Source: Sphingorhabdus sp. YGSMI21 | Lineage (GTDB): Bacteria > Pseudomonadota > Alphaproteobacteria > Sphingomonadales > Sphingomonadaceae | NCBI RefSeq assembly: GCF_002776575.1 | Contig: NZ_CP022548.1 | Location: forward strand, 821,001-885,000 | Length of the DNA stretch: 64,000 nucleotides | Reading direction: 5' to 3' | Part shown: positions 53,101 through 61,572 of the stretch, one piece after another | Numbering within the stretch: position 1 is the first letter of the stretch | Layout: each line of letters begins with the position of its first letter | Position numbers and translations under genes: made by a program | Notes under the pieces: model-generated | Seen by the model: the letters and a program-made list of their open reading frames with translations, nothing else | Database searches by the model: none | Told to the model about the DNA's origin: nothing

Positions 53101-53625
53101 CTGTACAAGCGGGTGATGTCGCCGTTGGTCAATATGGGCTCGCTGGCGCTTGCCCCTCTCGGCGGCATATTCCTGGTGTGGGTCTGGGGCCTCTCGCTCT
53201 CCATGCCGGTACTGATCGGCGTGCTCATGCTATTGGGTATCGTCAGTAAGAACTCGATCCTGCTGATCGACTTTGCGATCGAGGAAATGCAGAAAGGCGT
53301 GCCCAAATTCGAGGCGATCATGGATGCCGGGCACAAACGTGCGCAGCCGATTGTGATGACCACAGTCGCAATGACCGCGGGTATGGTACCGACCGCTCTC
53401 TCCTTGTCGGGCGACGGCGCCTGGCGCGCGCCGATGGGTGTTGTCGTGATCGGCGGCCTGATCGTGTCGACCCTGCTGACACTGGTTATCGTACCTGCTG
53501 GCTTCAGTCTGGCAGACGGGTTCGAACGCCGCGCTGGGCCCTGGTTGCGCAACAAGATGCTGACCTACAAGACCGGGGACGATCGCCATGACCGGCCCGG
53601 GGCAGAGGTCCAGCCCGCCGAGTGA
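50200..53625 (+). CDS. RND-family efflux pump with an extra two-helix insertion
   Basis: The 1,141-residue inner-membrane pump is about 100 residues longer than AcrB. Conserved parts: helix 1 (NPVVPMVLFVALLFAG), porter domains, helix 4 with the proton-relay acids in LVAGVLVDDAIVEIEN, and helix 10-11 region GIVSKNSILLIDFA with Lys. Between helices 6 and 7 there is an insertion at about residues 515-625. Two hydrophobic segments in it (WGFVMFTLIVAAFLVPAFAV and LAGGIAVGGLAGYFVAFLF) look like extra membrane helices. The pump is of the multidrug/HAE type by helix motifs; substrates unknown. Its stop overlaps the DUF445 start (GTGA). Confidence 0.92.
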   Translation: MNLRNISAWSTRNPVVPMVLFVALLFAGLLSFNRMDVVNNPDVEFPAVSVRISQPGAAPTEIENQITQRVEAAVRSISGVKNISSTASEGSSSTFVEFEIGADVNDSVNEVKNAVDQVRGSLPDGILEPQISKVDVAGGPIGFFAVKAADMTVEQLSWFVDDTVAKRLLTVNGMAEVNRFGGVDREIRVILKPDRMQALGVTANQVNSVLRQVNINAAGGRAEVGGTRQSVRVLGNADDAYELSQTQIALPNGQVIKLSDVAEVSDSFGERSSISKVKGVEVVNFSMDRARGASDVTVYDAAIEIMDKIEAENPGIEFIPLGTSVDYTKSQYKSSMLAMIEGAILAVVVVFIFLRDWRATVISAIAIPLSAIPTFWFMDLLGFNLNFLSLLALGLVAGVLVDDAIVEIENIVRHMRMGKTAYQASIDAADEIGLAVVATSFCIVAVFLPVGLMPGISGQFFKNFGITVVVSVLMSLAVARMITPMIAAYFLKAKGHAEHGEGVWMDRYMRLLQWVLDRSEADRIRESLVPAKAAWWQYLWGFVMFTLIVAAFLVPAFAVGFLLNGLMETLIPSDLLRALLSLAGGIAVGGLAGYFVAFLFRILSGGLGGRFSDWYAYRAGRFRARAHDHRMWMMGVGIIAFVLTVILFAITPQEFQPVTDQDTSRVEIEVVPGTTLEQTEKIADQVSELMYAQPEVDRALTRVRETNASVFVSLKKERKKTSIEFERSMLPELQKIPDARISFQSQSGGGGTGRDISIMLTGSDPELLDATAAQLVEQMKDIKLVRAPRIAADLSRPEIIITPYLDLASQLGVTTAALSQTIRIATLGEIDQNAAKFSLSDRQIPIRVMLPLESRNDLTTIQNLPIPIASGGTVPLSRVAEVSFGSGPTSIQRYNQNRRTFVGADLAPDVIKGEAMEQIFDLPIMKNLPTGVSNEAFGEDEWQAELAVNFMIALISGILLVFATLVLLYKRVMSPLVNMGSLALAPLGGIFLVWVWGLSLSMPVLIGVLMLLGIVSKNSILLIDFAIEEMQKGVPKFEAIMDAGHKRAQPIVMTTVAMTAGMVPTALSLSGDGAWRAPMGVVVIGGLIVSTLLTLVIVPAGFSLADGFERRAGPWLRNKMLTYKTGDDRHDRPGAEVQPAE

Positions 53626-54905
53626 AGCCGATATCGTCACACAGAAGCAGCGGCAGCGTTACCGGCTCCGCTACCAAGTCCAGCAACGCGGGCCGGGATA
53701 TGAAGATCATCGCCACCGGCATGCTGGTGGTGATGGCGATCATCTATTTTGCTGCCAAAAGCTATGAAAGCGTCCACCCCGCCCTCGGTTTTATACGCGC
53801 CTTCGCCGAGGCCGCAATGGTCGGCGGACTGGCCGACTGGTTTGCCGTCACCGCCCTGTTCCGCCATCCCATGGGTCTGCCGATTCCCCATACCGCGATC
53901 ATTCCGCGCAACAAGGACCGGATCGGCGATACGCTGGCCAATTTCCTCAAGGATAATTTCCTGATTTCGCGACTGGTCGCCCAGCGCATGCGCCATGTCG
54001 ATCTTGCCAGCGGTATCGGCCGCTTCCTGCAATCGCCGAGCGGTGGCGAAGGCCGGCTGAAATTCGGTGCGTCACGGCTGCTGGGCGATGCCATTGCCTC
54101 GCTCGACAAGGATCGCCTAGGCACGATGTTCAAGGGCGCGGTCAAGAAGCAGGCCGTCGGACTCGATATCGCGACACCGATGGGTCAGATTCTCGCCGCG
54201 GTCATGGCGGAAAACCGGCACGGACCGCTGATCGATTCGAGCATTCGCTGGGCCTATCGGACGCTGGACACCAACGAGGCGGTGATCCGTAAAATCGTTA
54301 CCGACCGTGCCAATGCGGTGATGCGCTGGACGGGTCTGGACGACCGGGTTGCCAACGAGGTGCTGGATGGTCTCTACAAGCTGATGGCGGACATGGCGGC
54401 CGATCCCCATCATCCGGTCCGGGCGAAAACCGAGGAAAGCCTCGAGCAACTGGCCAGAGAATTGCAGCAGGATCCGGACCTGCGCCAGAAGGTGAATGAA
54501 TGGAAGCTCGAGATGATCGAGAATCCGGCGATCGCCTCATGGCTCGACGGAATCTGGGAACAGGGCAGGGAAGCGTTGCTGCGCGCGGCGCGCGATCCCG
54601 ATGCGGCCATGGCCGGCCAGTTCGGCGATGCGCTGATTCAGCTGGGCAACAGCCTGCAGCAGGACAAGCAGCTGAACCGCCAGATCAATCGTTTCGGGCG
54701 ACGCGCCGTCATCGGCGTCGTCGACAGCTATGGCGACAATATCGTCAAGCTGGTGTCAGAAACGATCCGCGGCTGGGACACGCAGACGATTACCGACCGG
54801 GTCGAAAATGCGGTCGGCCGCGATCTGCAGTTTATCCGCGTTAACGGCACGCTGGTTGGCGGGCTGGTCGGCCTGTCCCTCCACACATTGGGCTACTGGA
54901 TCTAG
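53622..54905 (+). CDS. DUF445-family membrane protein
   Basis: The GTG at 53622 overlaps the pump's stop; an ATG at 53700 (MKIIATGMLVVMAI) is the alternative start. The 427-residue protein has an N-terminal helix, then the family stretch GGLADWFAVTALFRHPMGLP and IPRNKDRIGDTLANFL, a long helical region, and a C-terminal helix (VGGLVGLSLHTLGYWI). The function is unknown. Coupling to an RND pump is a contextual hint of envelope work. Its stop codon shares a CTAG with the gdhB stop on the other strand. Confidence 0.88.
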   Translation: MKPISSHRSSGSVTGSATKSSNAGRDMKIIATGMLVVMAIIYFAAKSYESVHPALGFIRAFAEAAMVGGLADWFAVTALFRHPMGLPIPHTAIIPRNKDRIGDTLANFLKDNFLISRLVAQRMRHVDLASGIGRFLQSPSGGEGRLKFGASRLLGDAIASLDKDRLGTMFKGAVKKQAVGLDIATPMGQILAAVMAENRHGPLIDSSIRWAYRTLDTNEAVIRKIVTDRANAVMRWTGLDDRVANEVLDGLYKLMADMAADPHHPVRAKTEESLEQLARELQQDPDLRQKVNEWKLEMIENPAIASWLDGIWEQGREALLRAARDPDAAMAGQFGDALIQLGNSLQQDKQLNRQINRFGRRAVIGVVDSYGDNIVKLVSETIRGWDTQTITDRVENAVGRDLQFIRVNGTLVGGLVGLSLHTLGYWI

Positions 54906-57900
54906 CGCGAGAGCAACAGGCGCGCCTGCCCGGCAATTTGCGCGAGCATGGCGATCGACGGCTTCGGCGTCTGCTGCGCCCGGTCCATGATCTTCCTGAA
55001 CTGGGCCACCCGGGCAATATTCCGTTCCGCCCAGCTCTCGACAAATTGCTGCATGTCCTTGCCGCGGGTGCGACGCAGGAAATCGAGGCGCATCTGCTGG
55101 AAATCGCGCGCCAGACCGGCGACCAGCAAGCGGTCCCAGGGATCGGACGGATTGATCCGGGTCGCGGTCATCTGGGCCCAGTCGAGACCAAGCTGGCTGC
55201 CGAGCTGGGTAAAGGCCGCAGCGACGTCCAGGGCATCGATTTCCCGGCTATGCGCGAGATAGGCGATGCCGGCCGCGCCGTCATTCTTGTAGATATTGGC
55301 GATCTTGCCAGCGATTTCGGGGGTCGCTCCCGCCTCGACCAGCAGCTTGACCTGGCGCGACGCCTGCAGGCGCCCTTCGGCGGTGATCAGATTCTCCACA
55401 TTCTCGTTGAGAAGGGTGACCCCAGGCGCGAGCATGTTGACGGTGTCGTCGATCCGGTCGTCCGACACGCCGATTCGCATCAGGTCCGCCATATGCGAGC
55501 GCAGGACATAGGCGAGCCGGTCGAACAGCGTGATCCTTATATCTTCCGCAATCTCGGCCACCTCCAGCGCGTGCCACAGCCGGTCGGCGTGGAACAGACG
55601 TTCTGCCATGACAAAGGCCCGCGCGACCTCTCCCAAGGTGCAGCCTTCCTCCTCGGCCAGTTCGAACGGGTCGATCAGCCCGAGCCGGTTGATCATCCGG
55701 TTGGCCAATTTGGTCGCGATAATCTCGCGGCGCAGCTGATGGCTGAGAATGGCTTCGCGATGGCCTTCCTGCATCGCCGGCGGAAAGGCCTGCAGCAATT
55801 CGCTGTCCAGCCCCGGGTCATCCCCCAGGTCGCTATTTTCAATCGCGCCCTGCAAAGCAAGCTTGGCGGTGGATATCAGCACTGCCAGTTCCGGCCGGTA
55901 CAGCCCGCGGTTCTCCTGACCGCGCCGGATCAGATCCTCGTTGCTGGCCAGCCCTTCAACCGCCCGGTTCAGCTGGCCCTGTTCCTCGAACTGTTCGATC
56001 AGGCGAACGTAAGAGGGTAGAGATTTCGCCCCGCCCATTTCGGCGATGGACAGGCCGAGCGCCTGTAGCCGATTATCTTCCAGCACCAGTGCGCCAACAT
56101 CGTCGGTCATGGACTTGAGCAACATGTTCCTTGCGTCCGGCTGCAGATTGCCGCTGGCCAGTTCCGCGTTCAGCGCAATCTTGATATTGACCTCGTTATC
56201 GGAGCAATCAACCCCGGCGCTATTGTCGATAAAGTCGGTGTTGATCCGGCCCCCCTTCGCGGCAAAAGCGATCCGCGCGGCCTGGGTAATCCCCAGATTG
56301 GCACCCTCGCCTATTACCTTCACCTGCAATTGCTCGGCGTTGAGGCGGATCTTGTCATTCGCCGGATCGCCAACCTCGATGTGATTTTCGGACGCCGCTT
56401 TCACATATGTGCCGATCCCGCCAAACCACAGCAGATCGGCGTTGCATGCCAGTATCGCGGTCATCAGTCTGGATGGAGTCGTCTCGACATCCTCGGGCAG
56501 ACCGAGCATCCTGGCGGCCTGTTCGGAAATCCGGATCGTTTTGGAATTGCGGGAAAATACCCCGCCGCCCGTGGAGATCAGACCCTTGTCATAATCCTCC
56601 CAGCTCGACCGCGGCAGTTCAAACAGCCTTTTCCGTTCGACCCAGCTTTTCGCCGGATCGGGATCCGGATCGATGAAAATATGCCGGTGATCAAAAGCGG
56701 CCACGATCTTCAGACTTTTCGAGAGCAGCATGCCGTTGCCGAACACGTCGCCCGACATGTCGCCGACCCCCACCACCCTGACCGGTTCGGTCTGGATGTC
56801 GATTCCCGACTCGGCAAAATGGCGCTGTACGGAAACCCATGCGCCACGCGCGGTAATCCCCATGGCCTTGTGGTCATAGCCGTTGCTGCCGCCACTGGCG
56901 AAAGCATCACCGAGCCAGAAACCCCGATCGATCGCGATCTGGTTGGCAATATCGGAGAAGCTCGCCGTCCCCTTGTCCGCCGCCACGACAAAATAGGGGT
57001 CATCCTCATCGAGCCGCTGCACTTTCGCAGGGGGCACGACCTTGCCATCGACGATATTGTCGGTCACCGACAGCAGCGCAGAGATGAATATCTTATAGGC
57101 TTCGACGCCTTCGGCGAGAAAAGCGTCGCGGTCATCGCCCGAAGGCAGCTGTTTGGCAAAGAAGCCGCCCTTTGCGCCAGTCGGCACAATCACGGCATTC
57201 TTGACCCGCTGGGCCTTCATCAGCCCCAATATCTCGGTGCGGAAATCGTCCCGGCGGTCGGACCAGCGCAGCCCGCCACGGGCGACCGGACCGGCCCGCA
57301 AATGGATCCCTTCCACGCGCGGGCTGTAGACAAATATTTCCCGCCACGGCAAGGGCGCCGGCAATTCGGGGATTTTGGCGCTCTCGATCTTGAAAGCCAG
57401 CGCTTCGCCGGCCCGATAGGCAAAGGCATTGGTGCGCAATATCGATTCGATCACCGCCCGGAACAAACGCAGGATGCGGTCATCGTCAATGGCATGGACG
57501 GTGACCAGACCGGCGTCCAAGTCCCGCATTGCCACCTGGGTTGCCTTCACGCGATCGCCGTCAAAAGCAGGATCATGCAGCGCGCGGAAAAGCGCGATCA
57601 TTGCGGCCGTCACATCCGGCGCCTCGGCCAAGGCTTCCACGACGGTAATCAGGCCGTAGCTCAGACCGGTCTGGCGCAGATAGCGGAACCAGGCCCGCAT
57701 CCAGACCGTCGAGCGGGCATCGATGCCGGCGGTGGTGATAAGCTGGTTGAAGGCGTCATTTTCGGCCTCGCCGTCCAGCACATTGGTGATTGCCGCTTCT
57801 ATTTCGTCGGACCGGGCAATCAAGCTGTCGCAACGCTCTTCCGAGCGCAGTTCGAGCAGGAAATCGTGAATGAAACCGAGCCGGCCATCGTCAAGCGGGG

Positions 57901-59578
57901 TCGGAACCGATTCGAGCACGGTAAACCCGAAATTCTCCAGCGTCGGAACCGCATCCGAAAGCGGCAACGCACCCCCGAGATGGTAGATTTTCAGCCGCAG
58001 CAAATTGTCCGCATCACTGGCAAGCCGGTAAAGCCGGGTGGAGCGCTGGCCGCCACGCTCCAGCTTGAACAATCGCATGATATCCTTGGCGGCCTCCAGC
58101 GCGCCATAGGTCGACTGATAGGTGCCCGGGAAACAATTGGCGTAGCGCTGCGCAAGAACCGCCGCGCGGTTTTCCTGACCCGCCTCCCTCAGATTGCGCT
58201 CGACTTCCGGCTTCCAGCCCCGGACCATATTCTCCAGTTCCTGGTCGAGCAGGTCGGGATCCGGAATCCGGCCGTCGGTTCCCATGTCGAGCGTATAGCG
58301 CAGAGAGGAGACTCCCCCCTCTTCCAGCGTATTGGACCAGCTCAATATTTTTGCGCCGGTTGCCTCCGTGAGCATATGTTCGACATTCTGCCGCCGTTCG
58401 GTCGAAAGCTGCTCGCGCGGGAGCCAGACAAAGGCGAAAAGATGGCGGGCGAGCGGCGAGATCACGCTATGCAGTTTCGGGCGCGGCCGGTCGATCAGCG
58501 ACATCGAGATCAGGGCCAGTTTTTCCAGATCATCCTGCGCAAATGTGATCAGCAGATCGTGTGGCAAGGATGTCAGTGCATGGGTCAGGCTTTTCCCCGC
58601 GTGCCCCGATACCGAAAATTCGAACTTGTCGAACAGTCGGGTGAGTTGCGTTCGCAACACCGGAATATTCTCGGGCGAAGCGGCCAGCGCCGCACTGGTC
58701 CACATGCCGGAAATGATCGACAGCGCCGTGATCCTGTTCTTCTCCCGGACCGGCACGATGATCAGGTCCATCAGCACGTGGCGATGTACCGTGGAAAGCT
58801 GGTTCGATTTAATGATCAGCGGCGCCTTGCCACCATTTTCAAACCATTCGAACGCGCGCCTCCGGCTTTCGTCCGATAATATCGGCTGCGGGCGCATGCG
58901 GGCGATCCCGAGTTCCTGGGTGCGGCCACCGCTGGTATCGACCCGTTCGTGCCCCAGCAAAGTCAGGTTGCGATCGAGGAACCAGCGGAGCAGGGTCGCG
59001 CCCTCGCCTTCCGGCAGGCCGTCGGCATTTTCCCCGAGCACGATCTGCAGTTTCAGCCAGTCAGCCACCGCCGCGGCAACATCCTTGAGATTGGCGCGCA
59101 GCGCCTTGACCAGTTCCCTGCGAATCCGGGCATCGGTCCGCTCCAGCTCGATATAGATGACCGACTCGCGTTTTTCGCCGCGGGTTGCCTGCTCGACAAA
59201 TTCGATCAGCTGGCCTTCGGCGTCGCGCCTCACGGCTACCACCGGGTGAATCAGCCGTTCGACGGTCAGACCGAAACCGGCAATGGTCGCGCATACCGAG
59301 TCGACCAGAAACGGCATGTCGTCGTTTACGACCGCAAGGCGCAAATGTCGGTGATCCTGTTCGCCGCTTACGCTTTCCAGCGACAGGTTCGCCTCGCTGC
59401 CGCGCCGTTCTCGGGCGGATCGCAACGTGAAACGCGCCGCTTCCTCGCACGCTTTTTCGTCAAATCCGATATTTTCACCCGGCAACGCGCTTTCGCGAAA
59501 GGCGGCGACCAGCGCCTTCTCCAGGCTGTCGTCTTTGGTTCGAGCTGGCTTGGATTTCCGTTCGCGATTGGCCGCCAT
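54902..59578 (-). CDS. gdhB: NAD-dependent glutamate dehydrogenase, large (180-kDa) type
   Basis: The enzyme oxidises glutamate to 2-oxoglutarate and ammonia with NAD, for catabolism. The 1,558-residue protein matches the large family (Streptomyces/Pseudomonas type). N-terminal ACT-like regions (about 30-500) precede the central dehydrogenase core, seen as GGLRWSDRRDDFRTEILG, VPTGAKGGFFAKQLP (substrate Lys) and VGVGDMSGDVFGNGMLLS, then a C-terminal helical domain. It is the longest gene in the window. Long frames on the opposite strand are shadows. Confidence 0.97.
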   Translation of the reverse strand: MAANRERKSKPARTKDDSLEKALVAAFRESALPGENIGFDEKACEEAARFTLRSARERRGSEANLSLESVSGEQDHRHLRLAVVNDDMPFLVDSVCATIAGFGLTVERLIHPVVAVRRDAEGQLIEFVEQATRGEKRESVIYIELERTDARIRRELVKALRANLKDVAAAVADWLKLQIVLGENADGLPEGEGATLLRWFLDRNLTLLGHERVDTSGGRTQELGIARMRPQPILSDESRRRAFEWFENGGKAPLIIKSNQLSTVHRHVLMDLIIVPVREKNRITALSIISGMWTSAALAASPENIPVLRTQLTRLFDKFEFSVSGHAGKSLTHALTSLPHDLLITFAQDDLEKLALISMSLIDRPRPKLHSVISPLARHLFAFVWLPREQLSTERRQNVEHMLTEATGAKILSWSNTLEEGGVSSLRYTLDMGTDGRIPDPDLLDQELENMVRGWKPEVERNLREAGQENRAAVLAQRYANCFPGTYQSTYGALEAAKDIMRLFKLERGGQRSTRLYRLASDADNLLRLKIYHLGGALPLSDAVPTLENFGFTVLESVPTPLDDGRLGFIHDFLLELRSEERCDSLIARSDEIEAAITNVLDGEAENDAFNQLITTAGIDARSTVWMRAWFRYLRQTGLSYGLITVVEALAEAPDVTAAMIALFRALHDPAFDGDRVKATQVAMRDLDAGLVTVHAIDDDRILRLFRAVIESILRTNAFAYRAGEALAFKIESAKIPELPAPLPWREIFVYSPRVEGIHLRAGPVARGGLRWSDRRDDFRTEILGLMKAQRVKNAVIVPTGAKGGFFAKQLPSGDDRDAFLAEGVEAYKIFISALLSVTDNIVDGKVVPPAKVQRLDEDDPYFVVAADKGTASFSDIANQIAIDRGFWLGDAFASGGSNGYDHKAMGITARGAWVSVQRHFAESGIDIQTEPVRVVGVGDMSGDVFGNGMLLSKSLKIVAAFDHRHIFIDPDPDPAKSWVERKRLFELPRSSWEDYDKGLISTGGGVFSRNSKTIRISEQAARMLGLPEDVETTPSRLMTAILACNADLLWFGGIGTYVKAASENHIEVGDPANDKIRLNAEQLQVKVIGEGANLGITQAARIAFAAKGGRINTDFIDNSAGVDCSDNEVNIKIALNAELASGNLQPDARNMLLKSMTDDVGALVLEDNRLQALGLSIAEMGGAKSLPSYVRLIEQFEEQGQLNRAVEGLASNEDLIRRGQENRGLYRPELAVLISTAKLALQGAIENSDLGDDPGLDSELLQAFPPAMQEGHREAILSHQLRREIIATKLANRMINRLGLIDPFELAEEEGCTLGEVARAFVMAERLFHADRLWHALEVAEIAEDIRITLFDRLAYVLRSHMADLMRIGVSDDRIDDTVNMLAPGVTLLNENVENLITAEGRLQASRQVKLLVEAGATPEIAGKIANIYKNDGAAGIAYLAHSREIDALDVAAAFTQLGSQLGLDWAQMTATRINPSDPWDRLLVAGLARDFQQMRLDFLRRTRGKDMQQFVESWAERNIARVAQFRKIMDRAQQTPKPSIAMLAQIAGQARLLLSR

Positions 59579-59773
59579 TTTTCCCCCAAGTGGATCGAGA
59601 CGGGTCAGGACCCCGTCGGCATGGCCATGCTATGCGCCCAATCGGCAACGCGCTCAAGAGGCTAGCCGGTCCTTTTCGCAGGGCTGCACGAGAATGTTCG
59701 CGATAGTGATATTTCTGTTACAGATGTAACTATTGCCGGGATGATCGCGGCATGGCCGGCGCGCCGGCGACAA

Positions 59774-61129
59774 TCAGATCTCGGTATGTTTCAGCGCCTG
59801 GCTGGTCAGCTTGTCATTGCCGCGAACCGGTCCGACGATGGATAATTCACCGTCCGAACCCTTGCGGGCAACCAGCACGACAAATTCGGAGTCGCCCGGA
59901 TCAATATCCTGCAGTCGCTGTGACGGCGCCGCGCGCAGTTTCACCAGCAAATCCTCACCGGCCGATCTGAGCTTGTTGAGCAGGCCGGACGTCCGTCCTG
60001 CAGCACGTTCGGCATGGACAATCGCTTTCAGCCCGCCCTCGTGCTGGCCCAGAAGATCAGCCAGCGTTCCCCTGGGAATCGCGTTGCGCTTCGCATATTT
60101 GAGGATGGTCGCATATTCGGTCAGCCGCGTCTTGTCGTAGCCGGTGCCGAATACCAGTTTGACAATCGGCGTCATCGGCGCGCGTTCCTGGACCACAAGA
60201 CCGCTGTCCTCGAGCAGCATCTCATATTCGCTCGGAAACATCTCGGTCATCAGGTAGAAATCATAGGCATGGCTGATTGCGGCATAAAGCGCCGCACGGC
60301 TGCGCTGCTCATTATGCGCGGCGTGGTCGGCGCTGTTCCGGGCTGCTGCCAGCCAGTCGGCCAGACTTGCGTCCTCCGCCGGCTGTTCCGGCGATTCCGT
60401 CTCGGCCGCTTCCGCTGTAATGGCAAAGGCAGATGTGAGTTCCAGCGGCTTGACCGCTTCCCGTTCGTCCAGACCGGTCGCATTCGGCCCGTCTTCCCAG
60501 ACCGGTCCTGCCACTTTCCGTTCGGGGGCCGAGAGCATCGCTTCGGATACCTGCCCCTCGATCTCCTGCTGGACGGCGTCGGTGGCGACTTCCTTCCAGT
60601 TGATCACGCCATAGATGAAATCTATCGTGTCATCGTCGGTCGAGAAGGGCAACAGGATGCCGCGATACATGATCGTGATCCCCTGATGATTGACGAATTC
60701 GGCTTCGAAACCGATCGGGGCCTGGTTGGCGATGATCTGCAGATAATGGTCGGTAATCCTCGACAGCAAGGAACGCGGCGGCACGTCGGCAACCGCGGTG
60801 ATCGACGCATCGATATTGCACTCCTCGCGAAGCTCGCGACCGAGAAACTGGATCGAGGGATTTTCAACACCATTGGTGAAATCGAGCAAAACGCTGTTCG
60901 GTCCGAAGTCCCCGTCCGTTTCGGGCGAAAGATCCTCGACATTCGGGAAATGCCGTTCGCCCAGCAGGCTGGCCCAGAAATTATAGGCGCGCACATGCAT
61001 GCGGCGTTCGTCCTGGCTGATCGGCGGCGGCGCTTCGACCGCGGCGTCGTCATCTTCAAAGACCGTGTAATCAGGTACCGAAAGCAGGTCCTGATCGCCG
61101 AGTTCGTTGTGATTGCGTAGGTTTTCCAT
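59774..61129 (-). CDS. PAS_5-domain protein of unknown function
   Basis: The start at 61129 (MENLRNHNELGDQD) is preferred; an ATG 7 codons earlier is possible. Residues 30-190 match the alphaproteobacterial PAS_5 family, with VRAYNFWASLLGERHFPNVE, FLGRELREECNI and the later PIGFEAEFVNHQGITIMYRG. The remaining 260 residues are mostly helical with no kinase, cyclase or DNA-binding motif; a part resembles a polar-lined helical repeat (ARNSADHAAHNEQRSRAAL). Some PAS_5 proteins sense redox or ligands. It is divergent from tRNA-Thr. Confidence 0.75.
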   Translation of the reverse strand: MENLRNHNELGDQDLLSVPDYTVFEDDDAAVEAPPPISQDERRMHVRAYNFWASLLGERHFPNVEDLSPETDGDFGPNSVLLDFTNGVENPSIQFLGRELREECNIDASITAVADVPPRSLLSRITDHYLQIIANQAPIGFEAEFVNHQGITIMYRGILLPFSTDDDTIDFIYGVINWKEVATDAVQQEIEGQVSEAMLSAPERKVAGPVWEDGPNATGLDEREAVKPLELTSAFAITAEAAETESPEQPAEDASLADWLAAARNSADHAAHNEQRSRAALYAAISHAYDFYLMTEMFPSEYEMLLEDSGLVVQERAPMTPIVKLVFGTGYDKTRLTEYATILKYAKRNAIPRGTLADLLGQHEGGLKAIVHAERAAGRTSGLLNKLRSAGEDLLVKLRAAPSQRLQDIDPGDSEFVVLVARKGSDGELSIVGPVRGNDKLTSQALKHTEI

Positions 61130-61280
61130 GCTGCCCCATTGCGATTGCATCAATTCCACACTGGTCTGCACCGCACATGGTAAATATATGGTAAATATCC
61201 GGATAATGACGGCCAGAGCCGTTTGCCGCGAGCCCCGGACCGCATCCGCACCCACCCCTCGAAATATCGACTGCGCGCAC

Positions 61281-61308
61281 TTGTCACGGCAAGACTCTGC
61301 TGTTAATG
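61281..61308 (+). promoter_or_regulatory. Candidate promoter of tRNA-Thr
   Basis: TTGTCA (61281-61286), a 16-base spacer and TTAATG (61303-61308) lie about 52 bases before the tRNA. One and three mismatches from consensus make this only a candidate. Confidence 0.4.
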
Positions 61309-61360
61309 GCGCGCGATCAACGGAAATTGCGTGAGGCCGAACCTCATCCGTTTCCTCGAT

Positions 61361-61436
61361 GCCGCTTTAGCTCAGTTGGTAGAGCATCGCATTCGTAATG
61401 CGGGGGCCAGAGGTTCGAATCCTCTAAGCGGCACCA
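61361..61436 (+). tRNA. tRNA-Thr (anticodon CGT)
   Basis: The 76-base gene folds into a cloverleaf: acceptor GCCGCTT/AAGCGGC, D stem GCTC/GAGC, anticodon stem around the loop TTCGTAA, and T arm AGAGG-TTCGAAT-CCTCT. Anticodon CGT reads ACG codons. CCA is encoded (61434-61436) and T residues follow. Confidence 0.97.
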
Positions 61437-61572
61437 TTTTTCCCACTATCTTCAAACAGACAACATCCAACTACAGGCGCACCCTTTACGTTACGCTTGA
61501 ACTGCCGCCCGAGGTGATTCCTGGCGGTAGCATACGCGGGTATCACTGCGTCGGCTTGCAACGGGGTGCCGG

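Noticed and set aside
56330..58879. An 849-residue open frame on the plus strand
   Set aside because: It is antisense to the large glutamate dehydrogenase gene, whose motifs are intact, and encodes low-information Arg/Gly/Gln-rich sequence.
60014..61120. A 368-residue plus-strand frame
   Set aside because: It is antisense to the PAS_5 gene, with no domain or Shine-Dalgarno.
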